The position numbers and the translations under genes were made by a program. Positions 1 to 6,306 of a DNA stretch of 14,134 bases are shown here, piece after piece (within the stretch, counting starts at the first letter, position 1; each line of letters starts with the position of its first letter). Under the pieces are notes generated by a model. It made no database searches. It saw only the letters and a program-made list of their open reading frames with translations, and had not been told where the DNA came from. Location of the stretch: the NCBI GenBank assembly GCA_012515495.1, contig JAAYYH010000004.1, positions 1-14,134 on the forward strand, given 5' to 3'. The DNA comes from Coriobacteriaceae bacterium. Lineage in GTDB: Bacteria > Actinomycetota > Coriobacteriia > Coriobacteriales > UBA8131.

Positions 1-1825
1 AGTTAGGTAGAGTGAGCAGCACCGGTGCGTCCAGCAGCCCGGCTAGCCCAGAAGCTGTGAGGGCATCGGCGAACTCCGCACCAGTAGCGATGATGATATC
101 CTGCGCACTCTCATAAGAACGCGCGCTGATCATCGCTGAAGTCTGAAAACGATCTACTCCAGATAACGAGAGTACATCGAAGGGCGTCTCTGTTGTCAGC
201 GGAGTCGAGGCAACACCGTAAGGATTGATGGCCTGTAGATTAATCGCGCACGGGTCACTGGCATCAATCGCCACGGATCTCGTTACGGTATCGGCCAAGC
301 TCGACTTATAGAAATCTGACATGAAATCGTCTGCGCCATAACTCAAACCTGACTTCATACCCCAAGCTGTGTAGCGATAATTGAATGTGAAGTCCTCTGC
401 TTGCTCGTCAGAGTATCTTGTTGCCTGTGGCCATGTGGCTAATACTTGATCTTGCTGATTCTCGAAAGTAATCATCGAATCAGCGGGAAACTCTGGTCCA
501 TCTGTTGCAAGTCGACGACGTATGGTGCTGAATTCTTCCAATGCCACCGTGTTGGCAGATATGTTCCAAACATGTGGCATCAGGTTTCCTGTCATCAAGT
601 CAATGCGATACATCCTTACGCTGCCATCTGCGAACACGTCGACCAAGAGGCCCTGTGATGTATTGGTTCTGGTTTCTTCCAGCTCCTCCCAGGCGTACCA
701 GAGCGATGCACCCGTCATAGCCGTGCAAATCGCAGTGAAGCCCAGATCGGTATCGATAGAGGTGGGTATCTGCAGGGGATTATGGGTGTGGCCAGCCATG
801 AAGATCACCTGAGAGTATTGTGCCATCAATGCTATCAGGTCACGCGAAGTACCCTCGCCATAGTATCCGGCATCATCGGCATCGCTGATCATCAGACCGG
901 GAACCGGATGGTGCGCCATCACAAAGATGGGATGTCCTGGTTTCTCAAAGGCAGCCCGCTCCAATGCTGCGGCGAGAAAATCATAACAAGGCTGATAATC
1001 CCAATCGAGCTGATTTGTGCCACATAATTTGATGACAGTGGCGCCACCTACATCTACCACAGTGTTCTGGCGTTGGCCATAATCCTCTTCTAATGGCGTA
1101 TCATCGCTGGCAAGCCATGTTGGGTTCCTGTACGCGCGCAAAGCCTTACCGTAGTGATGTTCAAAGCCTTCGATATTCCAGTCGATGAAATCATGGTTGC
1201 CCATCAACAGGTGAAACGGTGGCCGTGAAGAGAAGAGCGTGGGCAACGGATCCAAGATGCCATCCCTGAAGTGGTTGACTTCTTCCCAAGTGTTCTTGGT
1301 GCAAACATCGCCAATCAAGAACATCGCATCCAAATCCGGTGCCAGAGCCTGATATGTCTCAAGGGCATGCCAGGTCTTATTCCTGCCCAGTTCACCCCAA
1401 TAACCCATATGCGTATCACTGAAGGCAGCAAAACGACTGATTGCGCCATCTCGTGGAAGTGCGTCGATTGCTGCCAGCGGTCTGATCGGGTTAAGAAGAC
1501 TGTCCGAGAAGACACCTGCGTCTCGAGCAGCCTGCTCATCGATGATGGCCTGCTGCATCAGCTGGTATTCGCGATAGTTGGGATTGCCGCGATCAACGTC
1601 AAAGGCACTGAGCGTAGACGTTGTATCAAGACTTGATAGATCACTTGCAACAGCGGGTGATCTATCAGGAGCAGTGCCACCTGTAAGAGACTGAGTCTCA
1701 GCGGTTACTGCATAGGCGGTAGAACCACGCAGCAAAGAATCTCCCAGCCAACAGATGCCAAAGCCGGCACCTGTTGCCAAAAGAGTGCGCCTAGTGAATG
1801 CCGATGAGAAGAGTTTGTGGGTCAT
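1..1825 (-). CDS. Tat-exported calcineurin-like metallophosphoesterase with CWB2 cell-wall-binding repeat (3' end outside window)
   Basis: The frame is open from an ATG at 1825 to the left edge, giving 608 residues and no stop, so the gene is partial. Residues 11-17 (TRRTLLA) followed by a hydrophobic stretch form a twin-arginine signal, with an AYA cleavage-type site at 37-39, so the folded protein is exported by Tat. The catalytic domain (about 130-410) has all five class III phosphoesterase metal motifs: SDTH (136-139), GD (172-173), GNHD (209-212), HH (305-306) and GHTH (345-348). From about 552 to the edge lies a CWB2-type repeat (GVDRFQTSAMIS, then ATGAEFADALTASGLAG), which in other Gram-positive bacteria anchors proteins non-covalently to wall polymers. 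More repeats probably follow outside. Role inferred: a wall-bound phosphoesterase or nucleotidase; substrate unknown. It begins 19 bp after the stop of the small gene upstream, consistent with an operon. A GGGAG lies very close to the ATG, so the exact start is slightly uncertain. Confidence 0.9.
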   Translation of the reverse strand, partial: MTHKLFSSAFTRRTLLATGAGFGICWLGDSLLRGSTAYAVTAETQSLTGGTAPDRSPAVASDLSSLDTTSTLSAFDVDRGNPNYREYQLMQQAIIDEQAARDAGVFSDSLLNPIRPLAAIDALPRDGAISRFAAFSDTHMGYWGELGRNKTWHALETYQALAPDLDAMFLIGDVCTKNTWEEVNHFRDGILDPLPTLFSSRPPFHLLMGNHDFIDWNIEGFEHHYGKALRAYRNPTWLASDDTPLEEDYGQRQNTVVDVGGATVIKLCGTNQLDWDYQPCYDFLAAALERAAFEKPGHPIFVMAHHPVPGLMISDADDAGYYGEGTSRDLIALMAQYSQVIFMAGHTHNPLQIPTSIDTDLGFTAICTAMTGASLWYAWEELEETRTNTSQGLLVDVFADGSVRMYRIDLMTGNLMPHVWNISANTVALEEFSTIRRRLATDGPEFPADSMITFENQQDQVLATWPQATRYSDEQAEDFTFNYRYTAWGMKSGLSYGADDFMSDFYKSSLADTVTRSVAIDASDPCAINLQAINPYGVASTPLTTETPFDVLSLSGVDRFQTSAMISARSYESAQDIIIATGAEFADALTASGLAGLLDAPVLLTLPN

Positions 1826-1844
1826 ACTCCCTATTTTGTGCTTC

Positions 1845-2186
1845 CTATTTGGTGGTGAACTGCTTGAACAGCACCAGCAGTGACTCCAATGGATTGTCGC
1901 CACTTTTACCGCCAAGGAAGCTACCAGCCAAATCGCCAAGGTCGTCAAGGCCAAAGCCATCGTCTGCCGCGGCAGCTTCTGCATCTGCCTTTGGATCCGC
2001 CTCGATGTCGTCGGGGGTCAGATCGATGCCGAACTTCTCGGCGATATCAACAACTCCAGAGAGCAGGTCATCCTTCTTGCCGTCGTCCTTCTGGTTGAAT
2101 CCCTTGACCAGGTCTCCCACCTGCGCAAGGATGTCCGGGTTCTGTGCTGCCTGCTCGATGAAACCCTTGAATCTGTCGGTAGCCAT
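1845..2186 (-). CDS. Small acidic protein with Nif11-like sequence pattern, unknown function
   Basis: This encodes 113 residues, strongly acidic, without cysteine, signal peptide or membrane segment. Residues 5-19 (FKGFIEQAAQNPDIL) and 46-61 (VDIAEKFGIDLTPDDI) resemble the two halves of the Nif11 leader domain (a Phe-Leu-x-x-Val-x-x-Asp-Pro helix, then Ala-x-x-x-Gly-hydrophobic-x-hydrophobic-Thr), but separated by an unusual Lys/Asp-rich insert of about 20 residues. An Ala/Asp-rich stretch follows, then LDDLGDLAGSFLGGK (78-92) and a short hydrophobic tail. Nif11 leaders belong to some ribosomally made, modified peptides; here the tail has no Cys and no modification enzyme is nearby, so peptide-precursor status is doubtful. 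An AAAGGGG ribosome site overlaps the stop codon of the upstream gene, 11 bp away, suggesting translational coupling. I do not recognise the gene; coding status is supported by spacing, ribosome site and amino-acid composition. Confidence 0.75.
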   Translation of the reverse strand: MATDRFKGFIEQAAQNPDILAQVGDLVKGFNQKDDGKKDDLLSGVVDIAEKFGIDLTPDDIEADPKADAEAAAADDGFGLDDLGDLAGSFLGGKSGDNPLESLLVLFKQFTTK

Positions 2187-2197
2187 TAGTGCCCCTT

Positions 2198-3025
2198 TCA
2201 GTTGGTTTTCGAAGCTTGGTCGTTTGTTGAGCCAGGTTTCTGAGTGTCCTCACTGGTGTTTGTGCTAGCGTCTTCTTGCGCGCCTTCTGGATGCTCACGT
2301 ACCCAACGGTTCTCACAGATCTGGCACAGGGGATCATCTTGATCCAGTTTGACTGAGCCAAAGGCATCAGACACTGTTCCCTCGAATATCTCGGTAGTCG
2401 CATCGCGGTTGATGGCGCTACAGTCGTCATAGAGATGATACTTTTGGCTGGTCTTGGCCCAATAGACGAAGTCCTGACCAGTCAGTTGCTCGATACGCGC
2501 TGATTGCGTAGCGTAATCCTCCAATGCCGGTGGCTTGGTATCGATGCCAACAGCTCCCGCGGCTAACAGTAAGACGATGGCAATCGCTCCAGCGATGCCC
2601 TTCTGCTTGCCGTCCATGTCCTTGTTCAGGAAGATGAGTATTATCAATGGCAAGAACGCCAATACGGAGACAATCGCCCCCAGTTGGTTTTGGATAAAGA
2701 AACGCACTGTTTCTGAACGAGGCGCTGGATCAAGTCTGTTCGACTTCTTCCAGAGCACCGAGCCCACTATGGCCAGTATGGCGATGGCTACGATTAGCAC
2801 AATGAGCAGCCAATAGATGATGGGGTCTTGTTTGAGCACCCAGAAGATGGTGAACAGCTCCGCTCCAATGGCTACAACCCAGAGTACAGCTGCGATAATC
2901 CTATTAGTGGCTGCTTTCTTCTTGTTCTCCGGACTAACCTGGTAGTTCTTGATCCGCTCCTGTTCAACTTCGCTGAGCTTTGACGCATCCGTTTTCACAC
3001 GGGTGACCTTTTTGTCTGTTGCCAT
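2198..3025 (-). CDS. Four-helix membrane protein with C-terminal Cys/His (putative metal-binding) cluster
   Basis: This 275-residue protein is not assignable to a named family. It has a Lys-rich N-terminus (1-41), then four hydrophobic helices at about 43-64, 69-92, 116-134 and 142-161. The charge pattern (Lys/Arg before helix 1 and between helices 2 and 3) predicts both termini in the cytoplasm. The soluble C-terminal part carries VYWAKTSQKYHLYDDC (187-202) and CQIC (234-237). This Tyr-His-x(4)-Cys plus Cys-x2-Cys arrangement resembles small zinc-binding modules seen at the ends of bacterial surface and DNA-related proteins; metal binding is inferred. The tail from about 245 is hydrophilic, rich in Ser, Thr, Asn, Gln and Asp, and probably disordered. 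The ATG at 3025 follows AGGAGG with five bases between. It is the first gene of the three-gene minus-strand unit. Like its downstream neighbour it begins MATD, probably by chance. Confidence 0.85.
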   Translation of the reverse strand: MATDKKVTRVKTDASKLSEVEQERIKNYQVSPENKKKAATNRIIAAVLWVVAIGAELFTIFWVLKQDPIIYWLLIVLIVAIAILAIVGSVLWKKSNRLDPAPRSETVRFFIQNQLGAIVSVLAFLPLIILIFLNKDMDGKQKGIAGAIAIVLLLAAGAVGIDTKPPALEDYATQSARIEQLTGQDFVYWAKTSQKYHLYDDCSAINRDATTEIFEGTVSDAFGSVKLDQDDPLCQICENRWVREHPEGAQEDASTNTSEDTQKPGSTNDQASKTN

Positions 3026-3062
3026 CGCATCCTCCTGGATTCACATCAATCAATCTGATCCC

Positions 3063-3079
3063 GTATATTGCCAGTATAC
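3063..3079. promoter_or_regulatory. 17-bp near-perfect palindrome, candidate operator of the 3025 gene unit
   Basis: GTATATTGCCAGTATAC is an odd-length dyad in which seven of eight base pairs match. It lies 38 bp upstream of the ATG at 3025, and its minus strand contains TATACT (3078-3073), a good -10 hexamer without a clear -35 partner. A repressor bound here would cover the promoter. Regulator identity is unknown; none is encoded nearby. Confidence 0.4.
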
Positions 3080-3110
3080 CGATATCAATAGTCTAGATAA
3101 TGTTCAATTC

Positions 3111-3797
3111 TCAACTCGTCGCATTTGGCTGCCATTTTCTAAGCGTGGCTGCGAAGGTTTCGATCTGTGCTTGGCTGTAGGGTGGTGCCGCTATCCTCTC
3201 CCTGTCACGAGGCAGGTAGAGCTCTGGTGGTCGATAGCGATTCAATACATAACGTGGGACTATCGGAAGCTCCTTCGCCATCTGCACAAGATCGTCTTCG
3301 CCTAGCTGAGGAACCACGGTGGTCCTAACCTCAAAGTTGGCATTAGCCTCAATCAACGTCGTGATAGTATCAAGAACAGCCCCTGCTTTGGCATCTTTGC
3401 CGCAGAACTCGACATAGCGTGTGGTGGGCGCCTTGTAATCTATGGCGAAGTAGTCGCAAAGCCTGCTTTCCAGCACTGCCCTGATCACCTGGGGAGAAGA
3501 GCCGTTGCTGTCCAGCTTGATCTTGTAACCATGGCGCTTAATCGATGCGAGATAGGGGATAAGATCACTGTGCAGCGTGGGTTCTCCGCCGGTTATTACC
3601 ACAGCATCAAGTAGCCCTGACCGCTTGGTCAGGAAATCCTCGATTGCATCTTGACTGATTCCATCGCTGCCACTTTCAATCAATTGGCGATTGTGACAGT
3701 AGAAGCAGTTGTAGTTGCACCCAGGAGTAAAGAGCACGGTTGACACCAAGCCCGGGTAGTCAACAAGCGAGCTCTTCACCATTCCAGAGATGATCAT
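3111..3797 (-). CDS. nrdG: Anaerobic ribonucleoside-triphosphate reductase activating protein (radical SAM)
   Basis: This 228-residue protein is the glycyl-radical activase of class III ribonucleotide reductase. Using S-adenosylmethionine and a [4Fe-4S] cluster, it generates the radical on the NrdD glycine in the cytoplasm. The cluster motif CxxxCxxC is Cys27-Cys31-Cys34 (CNYNCFYC), and VITGGEPTLH (67-76) is the SAM-binding GGE motif. The opening (GMVKSSLVDYPGLVSTVLFT) and overall length fit the longer NrdG type common in Gram-positive anaerobes (the TIGR02495-like group) rather than the roughly 150-residue E. coli form. The ATG at 3797 follows an AGGAA site with a five-base gap. It lies 104 bp downstream of nrdD on the same strand and is presumably co-transcribed, with a hairpin in the spacer that might adjust their relative expression. 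The C-terminal half is less conserved but runs without interruption to the stop at 3111. Confidence 0.94.
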   Translation of the reverse strand: MIISGMVKSSLVDYPGLVSTVLFTPGCNYNCFYCHNRQLIESGSDGISQDAIEDFLTKRSGLLDAVVITGGEPTLHSDLIPYLASIKRHGYKIKLDSNGSSPQVIRAVLESRLCDYFAIDYKAPTTRYVEFCGKDAKAGAVLDTITTLIEANANFEVRTTVVPQLGEDDLVQMAKELPIVPRYVLNRYRPPELYLPRDRERIAAPPYSQAQIETFAATLRKWQPNATS

Positions 3798-3840
3798 TGC
3801 TGTTCCTAGCTATCGTTGTTTGCGCTATCGATTGCGTCGA

Positions 3841-3865
3841 GGACTCAGGGTGTGAGCCTCAGTCC
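3841..3865 (-). other. Hairpin in the nrdD-nrdG spacer
   Basis: GGACTCAGG and CCTCAGTCC flank a seven-base loop, giving five plus three base pairs interrupted by one mismatch. On the nrdDG transcript (minus strand) the stem is not followed by a U run, so it is unlikely to stop transcription efficiently. It may mark an RNA processing or stability point between the two cistrons, which would make less activase than reductase. The structure is visible; the role is inferred. Confidence 0.35.
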
Positions 3866-3901
3866 CTGGCTAACTATTCCCGAGTAATCGAGGATACGGC
3901 C

Positions 3902-5992
3902 TTACTCCTTGATCGCATACTTGAGCCGTTCCTCATATTCGGCTCGCTTGCCTTCATTGAAATTCTGCACCGGTCTCAGATAGCCAACAACGCGGCTCCA
4001 GACTTCGGTGTCCTTATTGCATTCGGGACAGCTGAAGTGCTCTCCGGCGATATAACCGTGATCGTTGCAGATCGAGAATGTTGGCGTTAGGGAGATATAG
4101 GGCAATTTGTAATTGGTGAAGACCTTGCGGATCAGGTTCTTGGCGGTCTTGGTATCTTTCACCTCTTCGCCCAGATAAAGATGCAGGACTGTTCCGCCGG
4201 TGTACAGCGATTGCAGCTCATCTTGCAGGTCCATCGTCTCGAAGATGTCATCGGTATAACTAACGGGTAGCTGCGATGAATTGGTGTAATACGGCACAGC
4301 GTCGCCGGCAGTGATGATGTCGCGGTACCGTTCCTTATCGTGCTTGGCCATGCGATAGCTGGTTCCCTCAGCCGGTGTGGCTTCGAGGTTGTAATAATGT
4401 CCGGTCTCGTTTTGGATGTCCTTGATAACATCGCGCATGTAGTTTAGGACCCTGATAGCGAATTCTTGGCCCTCTTTGGTGGTGAGGTCGTTTTCAGCTC
4501 CAAGCAGATTCTGGCAGGCCTCATTCATGCCTATCAGGCCAATGGTATTGAAGTGGTTAAACCAGTAGAAACCAGTTTTCGCCTTAACGTCTTTGAGGAA
4601 ATTAGCCGAGTAAGGATAAAGACCCTTTTCGGTTTGATCCTCGATGATCTTGCGCTTGATCTCAAGACTGTTGCGAGCGATGTTCATCTGTTGCCACAGT
4701 CTGGTTCGGAACTCTGGTTCGGACTTGGAGAGATAGGCGATTCTGGGCAGGTTGATAGTCACAACACCAATGGAGCCGGTAAGGGGGTTGGAGCCAAAGA
4801 GGCCGCCACCGCGCTTGCGCAGTTCGGTTGTATCCAGTCGTAGGCGACAGCACATCGACAGCGCGTCTTCGGGTGAGAGGTCAGAGTTGATGTAGTTTGA
4901 GAAATAGGGGATACCATAGCGGCAGGTGATCTCCATGAACTTATCCGTCACAGGACTGTTCCAATCGAAGTCCTTGGTGATGTTGATGGTGGGGATGGGG
5001 AAGGTGAAGACGCGCCCCTTGGCATCGCCTTCCATCATCACGTCACAGAAGGCGCGATTGAACAGGTCCATCTCTGCCTGGAAGTCACCATAGGTGTCTG
5101 GCATGAGCAACCCGCCAACAACCACGCTCTGGTCCTTGAGGGTGCGTGGAGGCACAATGTCAAAGGTCAGGTTTGAGAATGGGCACTGGAAGCCCACGCG
5201 CGTTGGTACGTTGAGATTGAAGATGAATTCCTGCAATGCCTGCTTGACAGCCTTGTAATCCATTGAGTCATAGCGGATGAAAGGCGCGCAGTATGTGTCG
5301 AAGGAGGACCAAGCCTGGGCTCCCGCGCTCTCTCCCTGGGTAGTGAAGGTCGAGTTGACTATCTGGCCAAGGAAGGCGCGCAGATGCTTAGCTGGGCGCG
5401 ACTCAACTTTGCCGGGAACGCCACCAAAGCCGTTCATCAGCAGTTGCCAGAGGTTCCAGCCGGCGCAATAGGGGCCAAAGAACCCCAAGTCATGGATGTG
5501 CAGATCTCCGGCAAGATGCGCGTTGCGCACGTCGTCCGGATACACCTCATGAAGCCAGAAATTCTTGGTGAAGGCCTCGCGCACATAATTGTTTAAGCCA
5601 TTGATCGACTTCTGGGTATTGGCATTCTCGCTTATCTGCCAGTCCTTGTCGTTGAGATACTCGCTGAACATGTTGATGGTGGCACCAATCAGCGCATTCG
5701 ACTCACGCGCGGAGCGTCTTTTCTCACGATAGAGGATATAGGCCTTAGCGGTTTTGGCGTGACCGGCTTCGATGAGGACCTTCTCAACGATATCCTGGAT
5801 ACCTTCAACATCGGCGATGCCATCCTGGTAGCGGGCTTCGGCGATTCGCACAACTTCATCACCGAGTTTCTCGGCAATCTCGAAGTCATCACCACCAACC
5901 GAGCAAGCGGCCTTGAAGATGGCGAGAACGATTTTCTCCTGCTTGAAGGGAACGGCGATTCTATCTCTTTTAAGGATTTGTGTAAGTGGCAT
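3902..5992 (-). CDS. nrdD: Anaerobic (class III) ribonucleoside-triphosphate reductase
   Basis: This 696-residue glycyl-radical enzyme reduces ribonucleoside triphosphates to deoxy forms in the absence of oxygen. Residues 1 to about 95 form an ATP cone, the allosteric nucleotide-sensing domain (LKRDRIAVPFKQEKIVLAIF). The catalytic barrel follows, with the thiyl-radical cysteine in MCCRLRLD (Cys381/Cys382), followed by GSIGVVTINLPR. The C-terminal zinc site is Cys642-x2-His645 plus Cys655-x2-Cys658, a C-x-x-H variant of the four-cysteine site of the E. coli enzyme. The glycyl-radical loop is RVVGYLRPVQ with Gly670 as radical site. Length and domain order are complete. The ATG at 5992 has GGGAG upstream with a gap of about seven bases, and the ATP cone begins directly after it, supporting this start. 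nrdG follows downstream. Two NrdR-box-like sites precede the gene. Confidence 0.97.
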   Translation of the reverse strand: MPLTQILKRDRIAVPFKQEKIVLAIFKAACSVGGDDFEIAEKLGDEVVRIAEARYQDGIADVEGIQDIVEKVLIEAGHAKTAKAYILYREKRRSARESNALIGATINMFSEYLNDKDWQISENANTQKSINGLNNYVREAFTKNFWLHEVYPDDVRNAHLAGDLHIHDLGFFGPYCAGWNLWQLLMNGFGGVPGKVESRPAKHLRAFLGQIVNSTFTTQGESAGAQAWSSFDTYCAPFIRYDSMDYKAVKQALQEFIFNLNVPTRVGFQCPFSNLTFDIVPPRTLKDQSVVVGGLLMPDTYGDFQAEMDLFNRAFCDVMMEGDAKGRVFTFPIPTINITKDFDWNSPVTDKFMEITCRYGIPYFSNYINSDLSPEDALSMCCRLRLDTTELRKRGGGLFGSNPLTGSIGVVTINLPRIAYLSKSEPEFRTRLWQQMNIARNSLEIKRKIIEDQTEKGLYPYSANFLKDVKAKTGFYWFNHFNTIGLIGMNEACQNLLGAENDLTTKEGQEFAIRVLNYMRDVIKDIQNETGHYYNLEATPAEGTSYRMAKHDKERYRDIITAGDAVPYYTNSSQLPVSYTDDIFETMDLQDELQSLYTGGTVLHLYLGEEVKDTKTAKNLIRKVFTNYKLPYISLTPTFSICNDHGYIAGEHFSCPECNKDTEVWSRVVGYLRPVQNFNEGKRAEYEERLKYAIKE

Positions 5993-6015
5993 TTTGCGTC
6001 TCCCATAACCCGAGC

Positions 6016-6031
6016 TAACAACATATTGTGT
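6016..6031. promoter_or_regulatory. NrdR-box-like site 1 upstream of nrdD
   Basis: TAACAACATATTGTGT matches the known NrdR consensus (acaCwAtATaTwGtgt) at 13 of 16 positions by eye, including the central ATAT and the flanking C and G. It overlaps the proposed -10 hexamer of the nrdD promoter. NrdR is a zinc-finger/ATP-cone repressor of ribonucleotide reductase genes; its own gene is not in this window. Confidence 0.6.
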
Positions 6032-6053
6032 TTAAGCAGCGTTTAACATACAA
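6025..6053 (-). promoter_or_regulatory. Candidate nrdD promoter within the NrdR boxes
   Basis: On the minus strand TTGTAT (6053-6048) and CACAAT (6030-6025) are separated by 17 bases, a plausible but weak sigma-A type -35/-10 pair. The -35 lies in NrdR-like site 2 and the -10 in site 1, so repressor binding would block polymerase. It would leave a short leader of about 25 bases before the nrdD ATG. Confidence 0.4.
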
Positions 6054-6063
6054 CCTACAGTAG
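6048..6063. promoter_or_regulatory. NrdR-box-like site 2 upstream of nrdD
   Basis: ATACAACCTACAGTAG matches the NrdR consensus at about 10 of 16 positions, weaker than site 1 but sharing its ACAAC core. Exactly 16 bp separate the two sites, the 15-16 bp spacing known for NrdR box pairs (about three helical turns centre to centre). The spacing is the main reason for calling it. Confidence 0.45.
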
Positions 6064-6142
6064 TATCCTCTCGAGTGAAAGTCAATAGTCATTTAAGAGA
6101 TGCCGCATATCGAGCGCTTGAGACGACTCGTGGGCGGCAACT

Positions 6143-6156
6143 TAACTGTGGAGTTA
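6143..6156. repeat. Small dyad TAACT-N4-AGTTA in the nrdD/flavoprotein spacer
   Basis: A perfect five-base inverted repeat with a four-base centre (GTGG) lies midway in the 314-bp divergent spacer. It could be a regulator half-site pair or chance. The rest of 6064-6203 shows no gene, tRNA or strong promoter that I can support. Confidence 0.25.
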
Positions 6157-6203
6157 CCAGTGTGAAGAAGAGAGAAAGCCAAAGCAGGAGAAGTTATCGA
6201 ATC

Positions 6204-6220
6204 TCACATAATCCATGTGA
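6204..6220. promoter_or_regulatory. Perfect dyad TCACAT-N5-ATGTGA, candidate activator site for the flavoprotein gene
   Basis: A perfect 6-5-6 inverted repeat is centred at 6212, about 46 bases before the predicted transcription start of the flavoprotein gene. The promoter shows a good -10 but no -35, and a dyad at this distance is where an activator touching polymerase would sit. Many Eggerthella-type flavoprotein genes are linked to LuxR-family regulators; none is visible here, so the partner is unknown. Confidence 0.4.
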
Positions 6221-6245
6221 ATACAGCACGGTTTTAGCCTACTAC

Positions 6246-6251
6246 TATATA
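6246..6251 (+). promoter_or_regulatory. Candidate -10 of the flavoprotein promoter
   Basis: TATATA lies in an AT-rich patch 56 bp before the start codon at 6307. The -35 position with a 17-base spacer would be ACAGCA, a poor match, which points to activator dependence. Start of transcription is predicted near 6257. Confidence 0.4.
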
Positions 6252-6255
6252 AGTT

Positions 6256-6272
6256 GGAGAGATGCACTCTCC
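6256..6272 (+). other. Perfect hairpin at the predicted 5' end of the flavoprotein mRNA
   Basis: GGAGAG-ATGCA-CTCTCC forms a perfect six-pair stem with a five-base loop. It falls at or within a few bases of the predicted transcript start and about 20 bases before the ribosome site. A 5'-terminal stem of this kind usually protects an mRNA from decay; it is not followed by a U run, so it is not a terminator. Confidence 0.35.
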
Positions 6273-6306
6273 GTCTATAAGGGTTCAAAGACAAGGAGGA
6301 ACCAGT

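Noticed and set aside
446..1636. Several plus-strand open frames of 70-121 codons
   Set aside because: They lie antisense to the phosphoesterase, whose metal motifs, Tat signal and CWB2 repeat read continuously on the minus strand. No ribosome sites or recognisable products.
1798..2268. Plus-strand frame of 156 codons rich in Ser and Pro
   Set aside because: It is the complement of the small acidic gene and its flanks; the composition is what antisense of Asp/Ala/Gly codons gives.
2068..2430. Minus-strand frame of 120 codons overlapping the membrane protein and the small gene
   Set aside because: Out-of-frame reading through two genes with good ribosome sites; no sequence pattern of its own.
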